A stretch of DNA of 64,000 nt from JBBRYB01 sp038238115 (GTDB lineage: Bacteria; Actinomycetota; Actinomycetes; Propionibacteriales; Nocardioidaceae), in contig JBBRYB010000003.1 in NCBI GenBank assembly GCA_038238115.1, positions 124,001 through 188,000 of the forward strand, written 5' to 3'. Each line of letters starts with the position of its first letter. Positions within the stretch are counted from its first letter, which is position 1. Shown here in pieces: positions 1-7,722 of this stretch. The translations under genes were made by a program, and so were the position numbers. The notes below the pieces were generated by a model, which did not search any database, was not told the origin of the DNA, and saw nothing but the letters and a program-made list of their open reading frames with translations.

Positions 1-1
1 C

Positions 2-319
2 CACGAGTTCCGGCACTTCCACCCCGAGCGAGACTGGTATCCGAAGGACAAGACAGTCATCGTGCACGAGTACTCCCGCTTCGCGGAGTCTGGTGACGAG
101 CCCTACTACCCGATCAACACCCCCGAGGACCGGGCCAAGCTGCTCGCGTACCGGGACCTCGCCAAGGCTGAGACGAACGTGCTCTTCGGTGGACGCCTCG
201 GCACTTACAAGTATCTCGACATGCACATGGCAATCGGCTCGGCGCTGTCGATGTACGACAACTCCCTTCGTCCCCACTTCGCGGACGGAGCAGATCTCGA
301 GAGCGGTGGCGTCGAATGA
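2..319 (+). CDS. glf: UDP-galactopyranose mutase, 3' end (partial)
   Basis: Only the last 105 codons are present; the frame is open from base 2 and the start lies before the window. The enzyme is an FAD protein that isomerises UDP-galactopyranose to UDP-galactofuranose in the cytoplasm, supplying galactofuranose for cell-wall glycans. The C-terminal blocks HEYSRFAESGDEPYYP, LFGGRLGTYKYLD and MHMAIGSAL match the family closely, including the arginine/tyrosine-rich substrate region. The stop overlaps the ATG of the exporter permease (ATGA at 316-319), so the two are probably translationally coupled. This fits synthesis of a galactofuranose-containing polymer followed by its export. Confidence 0.93.
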   Translation, partial: HEFRHFHPERDWYPKDKTVIVHEYSRFAESGDEPYYPINTPEDRAKLLAYRDLAKAETNVLFGGRLGTYKYLDMHMAIGSALSMYDNSLRPHFADGADLESGGVE

Positions 320-1218
320 GCGTTGACACGTCGACCCAACCGGCGCACCCGCTCGGTCCACTGCATAACCCCGGCCGTGTCGGCGGCCTGATGGACGTTT
401 TCCGGCGGCACTACCTGCTGAGGCTGCTCGTGCGCAAGGAGCTGCGCGTGCGCTACCAGGGATCGCCGATCGGACTCGCCTGGTCCTATGTCAAGCCGGC
501 CGTGCGGTTCGCGATGTACTACTGGGTCATCGGACTGCTCCTGCAGCACCGGCTCGAGGACCGCGCGCTGCACATCTTCTCCGGCATGATCATGGTGTCG
601 TTCTTCACCGACGCACTGACCTCGGGCTCGCGGTCGGTCGTCAGGAACAAGTCCCTGGTACGCAAGATCAACCTGCCCCGGGAGATGTTCCCGGTGGCGT
701 CGGTCATGGTCTCGGCGTACCACATGATCCCGATGTATGTGATCGTGCTGATCGGCTGCCTCTTGTCCGGATGGCACCCGGACGCGATGGCCTTCCTCGC
801 CGCCTTGATGGCGCTCGTGCTCGTGATGGTCTGGGGTCTCGCGACAGCGCTGCTGCTGAGCGCCTGGAACGTCTACTTCCGCGACGTGTCCAACGTCGTC
901 GATGTCATCCAGACGGTGATCACGTGGACCGTCCCGATGATCTACCCGTTTATCATCGTCAAGCAGCAGGTGCTCGACACTGGGCACGACTTCCTCTATC
1001 AGATCTACCTCGCGAGCCCGCTCTGCAACGCGGTGCTGCTCAACAACCGCGCCTTCTGGACACCGGCGTCGGAACAGCCCGCGGAGGCCGCGGTCAAGGA
1101 GCTGCCGTCGCACCTGTTCGAGCGTGGTCTGGTGATGATCGTGCTCGGCCTGCTGTGTCTGTGGTTCGCGCAGGTCGTCTTCTCGCGGCTCGAGGGCCGC
1201 TTCGCGGAGAAGATGTGA
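316..1218 (+). CDS. wzm: Polysaccharide ABC exporter, permease subunit (Wzm type)
   Basis: A 300-residue ABC-2-type integral membrane protein. After a soluble N-terminus of about 35 residues come an interfacial segment (LVRKELRVRYQGSPIGLAW, residues about 39-57, the hallmark of O-antigen/teichoic-acid/galactan exporter permeases) and about six membrane helices. With the next gene it should form the exporter that moves a lipid-linked glycan across the plasma membrane. Position directly after glf points to a galactan, as in the mycobacterial galactan exporter pair Rv3781/Rv3783; that assignment rests on context. The start ATG overlaps the glf stop codon. Confidence 0.88.
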   Translation: MSVDTSTQPAHPLGPLHNPGRVGGLMDVFRRHYLLRLLVRKELRVRYQGSPIGLAWSYVKPAVRFAMYYWVIGLLLQHRLEDRALHIFSGMIMVSFFTDALTSGSRSVVRNKSLVRKINLPREMFPVASVMVSAYHMIPMYVIVLIGCLLSGWHPDAMAFLAALMALVLVMVWGLATALLLSAWNVYFRDVSNVVDVIQTVITWTVPMIYPFIIVKQQVLDTGHDFLYQIYLASPLCNAVLLNNRAFWTPASEQPAEAAVKELPSHLFERGLVMIVLGLLCLWFAQVVFSRLEGRFAEKM

Positions 1219-1237
1219 CCAGGCTCGTGACCCGGCC

Positions 1238-1987
1238 ATGAGCGCGTCGATCGTGGTGGAGAACGTCACGAAACGGTTCAAGCTCGCGAACCAGAAGACG
1301 TTCAAGAAGCTGGCAGTCAACGCCCTCAAGCGCCGGCCGCTGTCCAACTCCTTCACGGCGCTCCAAGACATCGCCTTCACGCTCGAGCAGGGCGAGGCGA
1401 TCGGACTGATGGGCCTCAACGGCTCCGGCAAGAGCACACTACTCAAGTTGATCTCCGGCGTGATGATGCCCGACGAGGGCCAGGTGCTGACCCGTGGACG
1501 CATCGCCGGACTCATCGACGTCGGTGCCGGTCTGCATCCGGATCTGTCGGGGCGCGAGAACATCTACCTCAACGGTGCGATTCTCGGCATGACCGAGGCC
1601 GAGATCAACCGGAAGTTCGACGCGATACTCGACTTCTCCGAGATGGAGAAGTTTCTCGACACCGAGGTCCGGCACTACTCCTCGGGCATGTTCATGCGGC
1701 TCGCCTTCGCCACGGCCGTACACACCGACTGCGACATCTTCTTGATCGACGAGGTGCTCGCCGTCGGCGACCAGCCCTTCCGCAAGAAGTGCATGGCCCG
1801 GATCCACCAGCTCAAGGCCGAGGGCCGCACGATGGTCTTCGTGAGCCACAACCCCAAGCAGGTGCTCAAGCTGTGCCAGCGAGGACTGGTGCTCGAGACC
1901 GGCAAGATGATCTACGAGGGCAGCGCGCACGGGGCCGTCGAGACACTCGGCTACGAGCTCAACCTTGATGATGACGACGACGACTGA
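1238..1987 (+). CDS. wzt: Polysaccharide ABC exporter, ATPase subunit (Wzt type)
   Basis: A 249-residue nucleotide-binding subunit. Walker A is GLNGSGKST (residues about 59-67), the signature is YSSGM (about 147-151), and Walker B is DIFLIDEVLAVGD (about 166-178). An H-loop SHNP follows. The AVGD after Walker B and the GLIDVGAGLHPDLSGREN block are typical of Wzt/TagH-type exporters. It lacks the C-terminal carbohydrate-binding extension found in some Wzt proteins and ends in an acidic run of six aspartates encoded by GAT/GAC repeats. It starts 19 bases after the permease stop and forms one operon with glf and wzm. Confidence 0.9.
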   Translation: MSASIVVENVTKRFKLANQKTFKKLAVNALKRRPLSNSFTALQDIAFTLEQGEAIGLMGLNGSGKSTLLKLISGVMMPDEGQVLTRGRIAGLIDVGAGLHPDLSGRENIYLNGAILGMTEAEINRKFDAILDFSEMEKFLDTEVRHYSSGMFMRLAFATAVHTDCDIFLIDEVLAVGDQPFRKKCMARIHQLKAEGRTMVFVSHNPKQVLKLCQRGLVLETGKMIYEGSAHGAVETLGYELNLDDDDDD

Positions 1988-2229
1988 GCCTGCCTTCCGC
2001 CATCTGTGCTCGCTCGGAGCTTTCTGGTTCGGCTGTCGATTTGGGCCTGCCGTTCGTGCACATGCTGAGGAAGCGGCTCCAGGTCGCCCGCCGAGGTCGC
2101 GGGACCGACCCCGCGCGCTGAACGAGGTCGCTCTTCGACGTACCAGCTGTTTCGCGTCGTACGCGCTGACCTGTTCCGGCCTCGGCTGAACGCTCAGCGA
2201 GGCGGGGCACCCGTGGTTGTAGCCAGTCT

Positions 2230-2235
2230 TACGAT
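2230..2235 (+). promoter_or_regulatory. -10 box TACGAT of a leaderless promoter
   Basis: TACGAT ends six bases before the GTG of the tautomerase gene, so transcription would begin at the start codon. No clear -35 box is visible. Confidence 0.45.
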
Positions 2236-2241
2236 GGAGCG

Positions 2242-2607
2242 GTGCCGATCCTCGATGTGGAGATCGTGGGCAGACAGCGGCTGCCCTCGGATCTCGCCCA
2301 GCGGCTCGCGGATGCGGCTGGCGAACTGTGCGGGTCCCCCGCCGGCTCGACGTGGGTGAAGCTCCGCAGCATCGCACCAACGCAGTATGCCGAGAACGCC
2401 ACACCGGACGCGGCGCACGACAGTCGGCCCGTCTTCGTGTCCGTGCTCCTGTCCGCCCGGCCGACCGGCGAACACGCAGAGCAGTTGGCTGCATCGCTGG
2501 CGCGGGGGGTTGCGGAGGTCGTGAGCCGACCAGTCGAGTGTGTGCACGTGATCTTCAGCGAAGCGGGTGTCGGCCGGGTGGCCTTCGGTGGCAAGCTCCT
2601 GCGCTGA
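2242..2607 (+). CDS. Tautomerase (MIF/4-oxalocrotonate tautomerase superfamily)
   Basis: A 121-residue protein beginning Met-Pro; the proline exposed after Met removal is the catalytic base of this superfamily. Two sets of strand-helix-strand are visible: MPILDVEIVG then LPSDLAQRLADAAGELC, and RPVFVSVLLSAR then HAEQLAASLARGVAEVV. This gives the internal pseudo-duplication of MIF-like members. The C-terminal VHVIFSEAGVGRVAFGGKLL resembles the usual oligomer-closing strand. The substrate cannot be told. The GTG start is favoured because it places proline second and sits six bases after a -10-like box. It converges with galE. Confidence 0.75.
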   Translation: MPILDVEIVGRQRLPSDLAQRLADAAGELCGSPAGSTWVKLRSIAPTQYAENATPDAAHDSRPVFVSVLLSARPTGEHAEQLAASLARGVAEVVSRPVECVHVIFSEAGVGRVAFGGKLLR

Positions 2608-2632
2608 CGGTCGCACCCCCGTCAACGAGATG

Positions 2633-3637
2633 TCAGGGACTCGGCGGAAGCACCTGCGGTGTGCCGTGGATCGGCTCCCAGGCCTGCCAAGCGGAGTCCA
2701 CCATCTCCTTGAGTGTCTTGCTCGTGGACCATCCGAGGGTGTCGCGGATGCGGTGCACGTCCGCGACGGCCACAGCCGGGTCCCCGGGGCGACGCTCGGT
2801 GACCGGCGCATCGACGTCGTATCCGGTCGAAGCCGCGATCTGCTCCAGCACCTCGCTCACCGAGGCGCCGTGCCCGGATCCGACGTTGAAGATCTCGTGG
2901 GGGCGGTCGTCGCCGCCGAGGTAGTCCAGAGTGTCGGTATGTGCCCCGGCGAGGTCGAGGATGTGCACGTAGTCCCGGATGCAGGTGCCGTCGGGGGTGG
3001 GGTAGTCGTTTCCGAACACCCTCGGCTGTTCACCCGTCGTGAGCGCCCGCAGTGCCATCGTGATGAGGTTGAGCACGGCGGGGTCGCCGAGCTCGGGCCA
3101 CCCGGCACCGGCGACGTTGAAGTAGCGCAGCCCGGCCCAGCGCAGCCCCCAGGCGGCCGCGGCATCGCGACACATCCACTCACAGATCAGCTTCGTCTCG
3201 CCGTAGGGGCTGATCGGCTTGCAGTCGACGTCCTCCGAGCACAGGGCGCCCTCTGGCAGGTCGGGAAGCCCGTAGGTGGCTGCCGAGGACGAAAACATCA
3301 GTTTGTCGACCTGTGCCATCTCCATCGCCATGAGCAGGTTGGCCATGCCCCCGACGTTTTGCCGGTAGTACCACGCGGGCCGCTCGGCCGACTCGCCGAC
3401 CTGTTTCTTGGCGGCCACGTGCACGACGGCGTCGACGCCGTACTCGTGCATCAACGCGACGAGCTTCTCGGCGGCATGGTCGGCGGCGATATCGACCTGG
3501 ACGAGCGGCGTGTCTCCAACCCGGCTGGCCATCCCCGTGCTCAGATCGTCGACCACGACCGCATCACCGCGCTCGCGCAGCAGCCGCACCACGTGAGCTC
3601 CGATGTAGCCAGCGCCGCCCGTCACCAATACCGTCAT
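2633..3637 (-). CDS. galE: UDP-glucose 4-epimerase
   Basis: A 334-residue extended short-chain dehydrogenase. The NAD-binding loop GGAGYIG is at residues 7-13, FSSSAATYG gives the catalytic serine/threonine region (about 115-123), and YGETK supplies catalytic Tyr145 and Lys149. Then come RYFNVAGA and the C-terminal substrate blocks (DYPTPDGTCIRDYVHILDLAGAH, split here only by description). It interconverts UDP-glucose and UDP-galactose, the precursor that glf, 2.3 kb away, converts to the furanose form. It is transcribed convergently with the tautomerase gene. Length and motifs are complete. Confidence 0.95.
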   Translation of the reverse strand: MTVLVTGGAGYIGAHVVRLLRERGDAVVVDDLSTGMASRVGDTPLVQVDIAADHAAEKLVALMHEYGVDAVVHVAAKKQVGESAERPAWYYRQNVGGMANLLMAMEMAQVDKLMFSSSAATYGLPDLPEGALCSEDVDCKPISPYGETKLICEWMCRDAAAAWGLRWAGLRYFNVAGAGWPELGDPAVLNLITMALRALTTGEQPRVFGNDYPTPDGTCIRDYVHILDLAGAHTDTLDYLGGDDRPHEIFNVGSGHGASVSEVLEQIAASTGYDVDAPVTERRPGDPAVAVADVHRIRDTLGWSTSKTLKEMVDSAWQAWEPIHGTPQVLPPSP

Positions 3638-3643
3638 GGCGAC

Positions 3644-3649
3644 ACCTTA
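3644..3649 (-). promoter_or_regulatory. -10 box TAAGGT of galE (leaderless)
   Basis: On the minus strand TAAGGT ends six bases before the galE ATG, giving a predicted transcript starting at the start codon. Confidence 0.45.
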
Positions 3650-3702
3650 GTGCCCCGTCCACCTGCGTCTGCCCTGTTGTGCGGCGTGGTGGGGACGCGG
3701 TG

Positions 3703-4458
3703 TCAGCCGGTGAGCCAGAGCACAGCGGTAGCTCTCTCCTCCTCGGCAATCCGGTCCCGCGTCGGGGCGTCCGCATGCGCGACGAGTACGACGCGTGCGC
3801 CCGCCACGAGCGGCGCCACCAGGCCGGCAGCGAGCTGGCTCGATCGGGTGGGGTTCGCGTCGGTGATGAGGCCACCCCCGGGAACCAGCCCGAGGTCGGC
3901 GGCGGTGCTGGCTGCGTGCTCGACGAGCTGGGCGTGCGTGATCGCGCCGGTCGAAGTCTCGAGCGCGACGTCGCCGCCTTGGACGAGACCCGGCATGAGC
4001 AGGACGTCCGGCTGGGGAGGCACCTCCCGACCGAAGTCGAGCCAGCCGTCGGGAAGCGGCTCGACGAACGGGCCACCCAGGGCCCGCAGCGAGCAGGCGA
4101 TGGGCTGACCCTCGACGGCTGCCAAGTCGGTGCGGGAGTCCGGACCCACCACGCTGGCGGCGATGTCGTCGGCAGCGCCATCCAGAGCCACGCGGAGGCC
4201 GGCAGCCCACACAGCCATCAACGTCACTGTCGACTGCCAGTGCGCCGGCAGGTCGACACGAACCGTCGCGCCCGCGTCGAGCCCGAGCTCGTCGCTGAAG
4301 AAGTTGGCCACCTTGCTGACCCAGTTGTCGAACGTCTTGACGCTGAGCTCGATCCGCTCACCGGTGGCGCCGTCGAAGAACGTCACCAGTGGGCGGCCCG
4401 GGTCCGCGGCGAGGGCGTCGGCGAGCGCCGCCACCACTGTGTCGGGAGGGGAGGGCAC
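3703..4458 (-). CDS. TIGR03089 family protein (AMP-ligase-like fragment family)
   Basis: A 251-residue protein resembling the N-terminal part of adenylate-forming acyl/amino-acid ligases: the start LVTFFDGATGERIELSVKTF, then a helix with VWAAGLRVALDG, and a late block ITHAQLVEHAAS. It stops well before the ATP-binding core and C-terminal lid domain of full ligases, which is normal for the actinobacterial TIGR03089 family. No enzymatic activity is established for the family to my knowledge. I chose GTG 4458 because a TAAGGT box ends seven bases upstream; GTGs at 4464 and 4467 are also possible. It is divergent from the nucleotidyltransferase gene. Confidence 0.75.
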   Translation of the reverse strand: MPSPPDTVVAALADALAADPGRPLVTFFDGATGERIELSVKTFDNWVSKVANFFSDELGLDAGATVRVDLPAHWQSTVTLMAVWAAGLRVALDGAADDIAASVVGPDSRTDLAAVEGQPIACSLRALGGPFVEPLPDGWLDFGREVPPQPDVLLMPGLVQGGDVALETSTGAITHAQLVEHAASTAADLGLVPGGGLITDANPTRSSQLAAGLVAPLVAGARVVLVAHADAPTRDRIAEEERATAVLWLTG

Positions 4459-4465
4459 GCGCACC

Positions 4466-4471
4466 ACCTTA
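4466..4471 (-). promoter_or_regulatory. -10 box TAAGGT of the TIGR03089 gene
   Basis: Minus-strand TAAGGT ends seven bases before GTG 4458. It lies ten bases from a dispersed repeat that fills most of the divergent intergenic space. Confidence 0.4.
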
Positions 4472-4480
4472 AGTGAGCAT

Positions 4481-4547
4481 GGCAGCTGCCTGGCCAGCAC
4501 GGCTGATCTGCCATGTGCACAAGGCGCCTGCGTTGCGAGCATGGCAG
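4481..4547. repeat. Dispersed hairpin repeat, family 2, copy A
   Basis: Bases 4481-4521 match 63300-63340 at 36 of 41 positions (shared core CTGCCATGTGCACA). The copy also has a perfect 8-bp inverted repeat, CTGCCATG at 4508-4515 and CATGGCAG at 4540-4547. It sits in the divergent promoter region between the TIGR03089 gene and the nucleotidyltransferase gene. No transposase or target duplication is visible. Confidence 0.65.
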
Positions 4548-4613
4548 GTGCAGGCGGGCGCGCTGGCCGGCCGGCGGGCTCGTCGGCACGCCGGCCCGTG
4601 GTTTGATGGCGGT

Positions 4614-5675
4614 GTGGAGGCGGTGATCGTCGCAGGCGGGCTGGGCTCGAGGATGCTGCCCTTGACCGCGCACCGGCCGAAGCACCTGCTCCCGGTGGCC
4701 GGTGAGCCGTTCGTGGTCCACCAGATCGCCAAGCTGGCCGCCAGCGGGCTCTCCCGGGTAGTGCTGGCGACCAGTTACCACGCCGAACTCTTCGAGCCCG
4801 TGCTCGGCGACGGCAGGGCGTGGGGTATCGAGCTGATCTACGCCCGCGAGGTCGAGCCGCTGGGCACGGCGGGCGCCATTCGCCACGTGGCTCCACATCT
4901 GCGCTCGGGCCCCGACGAGCCCGTCGTCATCCTCAACGGCGACATCCTCAGCGGGCACGACCTGAGCCGCCAGCTGAGCTGGCATCAAGGCCAGGCGGCG
5001 GACATCACCCTGCATCTGGTCGAGGTCACCGACGCTCGGGCGTACGGCTGCGTCCCGACCGATCGGGCGGGCAACGTGACCGCCTTCCTGGAGAAGTCAC
5101 CCGACCCCATCTCACATCAGATCAACGCCGGCTGCTACGTCTTCGCCAGACGGGTGATCGACTCGATCCCCGTCGGCCGGATGGTGTCGGTCGAGCGGGA
5201 GACGTTTCCGCACCTGCTGACCGAAGGCCTGCGGGTGCAAGGCTGGGTCGACCCGTCCTACTGGCTCGACGTCGGCACTCCAAGCGCCCTGTGCCAGGCG
5301 TCATCGGATCTCGTCCGCGGGATAGCGACCAGTCCCGCCCACTCGGCACCGCCGGCTGAGTCGTGGCTTTCTGCCTCCGCCTTCATTGCGCCAGGTGCGT
5401 CGGTGCGGGGCGGAACCGCAGTCGGTCCTGGGGCGAAGGTCGAGTCCGGGGTGCGCATCGAGGGTGGGCTGATCTACGACGGCGCCACGGTCGGCTCACG
5501 CAGCCGGATCGTCGACTCCGTGGTGGGGCCGGGGGCCGTGGTCGGACCCGACGTCGTGCTTCAAGACGCTGTGGTTGGTGACAACGCAACAGTCGGTGCC
5601 GGGTGCGAGCTGGTTCGCGGAGCGCGGGTCGGGTCAGACGTCGTGCTTCCCGACCGGGCTATCCGGTTCTCGTGA
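4614..5675 (+). CDS. Sugar-1-phosphate nucleotidyltransferase (mannose-1-phosphate guanylyltransferase type)
   Basis: A 353-residue protein. The N-terminal nucleotidyltransferase fold (residues 1 to about 235) opens with VAGGLGSRMLPLT and RPKHLLPV, the NTP-binding signature with its conserved lysine (Lys23), and contains the metal-binding ILNGDIL. The last 90 residues are hexapeptide repeats (left-handed beta-helix), seen as GASVRGGTAVGPGAKVESGV and so on. In M. tuberculosis the counterpart near fbiA/fbiB is the GDP-mannose pyrophosphorylase Rv3264c, which suggests GDP-mannose formation together with ManB; a glucose substrate is not excluded. The longer open frame upstream is the repeat, so GTG 4614 is preferred. 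Confidence 0.82.
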   Translation: MEAVIVAGGLGSRMLPLTAHRPKHLLPVAGEPFVVHQIAKLAASGLSRVVLATSYHAELFEPVLGDGRAWGIELIYAREVEPLGTAGAIRHVAPHLRSGPDEPVVILNGDILSGHDLSRQLSWHQGQAADITLHLVEVTDARAYGCVPTDRAGNVTAFLEKSPDPISHQINAGCYVFARRVIDSIPVGRMVSVERETFPHLLTEGLRVQGWVDPSYWLDVGTPSALCQASSDLVRGIATSPAHSAPPAESWLSASAFIAPGASVRGGTAVGPGAKVESGVRIEGGLIYDGATVGSRSRIVDSVVGPGAVVGPDVVLQDAVVGDNATVGAGCELVRGARVGSDVVLPDRAIRFS

Positions 5676-5711
5676 CAGTCCAACCGCACGTCTGGCGTCT
5701 CCCGGTGGCCG

Positions 5712-6185
5712 TCAGCTGAAGAGTCCGCTGTGGGTCAACAGAGACATCCCGCCGAGTACGGCGGCGAAGCGCAGGGTGCGTCCCACAAACGTCGTGACGT
5801 AGAACCAGACCCGGTGAAAGCGCAGCTGGCCGGCCAGGACTGCCATGATCGCCAGGGGCGGGAAACCCGTCGTTGCGGAGAGGAACAACAACACGATGCC
5901 GGTCCAGGGACGCCGGTCGGTGCGGGTCTTGACCTTGTCGTACTGCTGCCGCCAGCGCGGCGACTCCATCTTCTTCTGGATGTAGCTCCACTTCATCGAC
6001 GACCGCCCGACCTCGTACCAGAAGATCTTGCCGACCACCTGCCCCGCCGCGGCGACGATCGAGACCAGCCAGACCCCGAAGTGGTCGACGAGCGCACCGA
6101 CCGTCGCGATATAGGCCTCGATGTTGATCAGCGGGAAGAGTGCCGAGGCGACCGCTACACCGAACGTCGCCAGCAACAGCTTCAT
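5712..6185 (-). CDS. Small VTT/DedA-like (SNARE-associated) membrane protein
   Basis: A 157-residue protein with about four hydrophobic segments: residues 3-20, 33-52, 95-115 and 128-150. The block IVAAAGQVVGKIFWYEVGR resembles the glycine-containing helix and following YxxGR of VTT-domain (DedA/YqaA-like) proteins, which include lipid scramblase-like transporters. Its ATG overlaps the stop of the CDP-alcohol phosphotransferase gene (ATGA at 6182-6185), so they are co-translated. A role in phospholipid handling is inferred from that pairing. Confidence 0.7.
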   Translation of the reverse strand: MKLLLATFGVAVASALFPLINIEAYIATVGALVDHFGVWLVSIVAAAGQVVGKIFWYEVGRSSMKWSYIQKKMESPRWRQQYDKVKTRTDRRPWTGIVLLFLSATTGFPPLAIMAVLAGQLRFHRVWFYVTTFVGRTLRFAAVLGGMSLLTHSGLFS

Positions 6186-6916
6186 CGCCTGCGCGTCCCG
6201 CTTTCCGGTGGTACGGCGTCGACAGCTGCCGAGACGCCACCCTGGTGTGCGGGGTGCGCGCATCCGCTCGGGACGGGCAGCCCGAGTCGGGTCATCCAGA
6301 CCAGCGACGTGATCTTGAGGCCGAGCAGTGCCGTCGCGATGCACCCTGCCACCCAGGCGTCCCGCGTCCAGACCATGAAGACGGCGAAGAGGGCAGAGTT
6401 GAGCGCCTTTCCGGGCTTCGACCAGTTCCACAGCCAGATCCGGCGATCGACGAGATAGAAGTAGTTCGGGCTGGACAGCGGCCAGGCAAGGAACGCCATC
6501 GACAGGTACATGTCGATGACCATGAACTCGGCGAGGTAGATGCCGACCGGTACGACCATCGTCGGGTCGTACCATGCGAACCCGACGTAGAACACGGCCG
6601 CCGACACCCTGTCGCACATGATGTCGAGCGTTGCCCCGGTCCGGGTCTCACGGTCGGTGACCCGGGCGATGGCACCGTCGGCCATGTCGCCGACCCAGTA
6701 GACTGCGAGCGCACAAAGCAGCAGCGTCAGCGAGTGCTCGTGAGCGCCCCACAGCGCCAACACCAGCGTGCAGGCGGTCCGCACGAACGTGATGATGGTT
6801 GCCAGTGTGAAGACCCGTTCGGCCCCAGGGTCGGCGCACTCTCGATGTGCGCAGACCTCACTGGCGGTGAACCCTGTCGACGACACAGTGCCGATCTTGC
6901 CACCGGTCGAACTCAC
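6182..6916 (-). CDS. CDP-alcohol phosphatidyltransferase family protein
   Basis: A 244-residue multi-span membrane enzyme. The family signature D-x2-DG-x2-AR-x(n)-G-x3-D-x3-D is complete, reading DMADGAIAR then GATLDIMCD around residues 77-102; it binds metal and the CDP-alcohol. Members transfer a phosphoalcohol to an alcohol acceptor, as in phosphatidylinositol-phosphate or phosphatidylglycerol-phosphate synthesis. The acceptor here is unknown. Start is GTG 6916, overlapping the stop of the DUF3105 gene. The C-terminal tail after residue 220 is low-complexity and shares a 14-base stretch (6228-6241) with the family 1 dispersed repeat. Confidence 0.82.
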   Translation of the reverse strand: MSSTGGKIGTVSSTGFTASEVCAHRECADPGAERVFTLATIITFVRTACTLVLALWGAHEHSLTLLLCALAVYWVGDMADGAIARVTDRETRTGATLDIMCDRVSAAVFYVGFAWYDPTMVVPVGIYLAEFMVIDMYLSMAFLAWPLSSPNYFYLVDRRIWLWNWSKPGKALNSALFAVFMVWTRDAWVAGCIATALLGLKITSLVWMTRLGLPVPSGCAHPAHQGGVSAAVDAVPPESGTRRR

Positions 6917-7716
6917 TGATGCCAGAGGAAGCCCTCGGGCGCGTCGTCGTACGGGTACCTCTTCATGAACTCGCCGAGGGCGGCGCCGGAGAAGCTCGAG
7001 CAGTACTGGCTCTCGCCGAACGATGGTGGGGTGCCGCTGCTGAAGTTCGCCGGGTCGAATGTCGGCTGGTGAATCGACCAGTGCGTGAGGGCGATGTGCT
7101 TGCCGTCGGGGATCGGGGCGCCGCCTTGGTCGTTGGCCGTCCAGGGCGCGATGATCACGTTGTAGCGAGGGTCCTGGCCGTGGGCATCGAACTTCTTGGC
7201 CGTGGCCTCCAGCGTGTTCAGCTGCGAGCCGTCGCCCGCCACCGTCTCGTCATACCAGACGATGGTCCAGCCGTGCTCCAGGTTGTGCACCAGCATCTCG
7301 AGGCTGGGCCGGTCGTCTGCCGTGTAGAAGTGCACGCCTCCGGGCGCGGGCGTCGGGTTGTGGGGGCCGAATGCCGGCGGCACCGTCTGGTAGGTGACCG
7401 GCGTCGTGACGTGCTGTCCCGCACCTGTCGCGTCCTCCTCCTTGACAGACGTACAACCCGCGCTCGCAGCGGTGGTCCCGATCTGGCTCAGGTCCTGGGC
7501 GGCGATCGCGTTCTTCTCGCTGCGGTCCTTGAGCACGGTGTACCCCGCGAAGCCGACGATGACCAGGGCGACGACGACGCAGATCGCGACGACGGTGAGG
7601 GTCCGCCGCCGCTCCGCGGCCTTGGCCTGCTTGCGCATCTGCTCGACCATGTCGCGCCGTTCGCGGTTGGTGCTGGACTTGCTCACGGGGTGCGGCCTTT
7701 CGGGTGTGGACGACAT
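6913..7716 (-). CDS. DUF3105 family membrane-anchored protein
   Basis: A 267-residue protein: basic N-terminus with a short coiled stretch (RDMVEQMRKQAKAAERRR), one membrane helix at about 40-61, and an extracytoplasmic domain of about 200 residues. The domain has the DUF3105 blocks PPAFGPHNPTPAPGGVHFYT, LVHNLEHGWTIVWYDE and a late ALTHW. The conserved histidines (HNLEHG) suggest metal binding, but I know of no established function. The stop overlaps the phosphatidyltransferase start (TCAC on the plus strand at 6913-6916). Together with the next two genes downstream it forms a three-gene membrane operon. Confidence 0.8.
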   Translation of the reverse strand: MSSTPERPHPVSKSSTNRERRDMVEQMRKQAKAAERRRTLTVVAICVVVALVIVGFAGYTVLKDRSEKNAIAAQDLSQIGTTAASAGCTSVKEEDATGAGQHVTTPVTYQTVPPAFGPHNPTPAPGGVHFYTADDRPSLEMLVHNLEHGWTIVWYDETVAGDGSQLNTLEATAKKFDAHGQDPRYNVIIAPWTANDQGGAPIPDGKHIALTHWSIHQPTFDPANFSSGTPPSFGESQYCSSFSGAALGEFMKRYPYDDAPEGFLWHQ

Positions 7717-7722
7717 CTGAGT

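Noticed and set aside
4473..4613. N-terminal extension of the nucleotidyltransferase through 47 extra codons
   Set aside because: This stretch is the family 2 repeat and its flank. The conserved fold starts exactly at GTG 4614.
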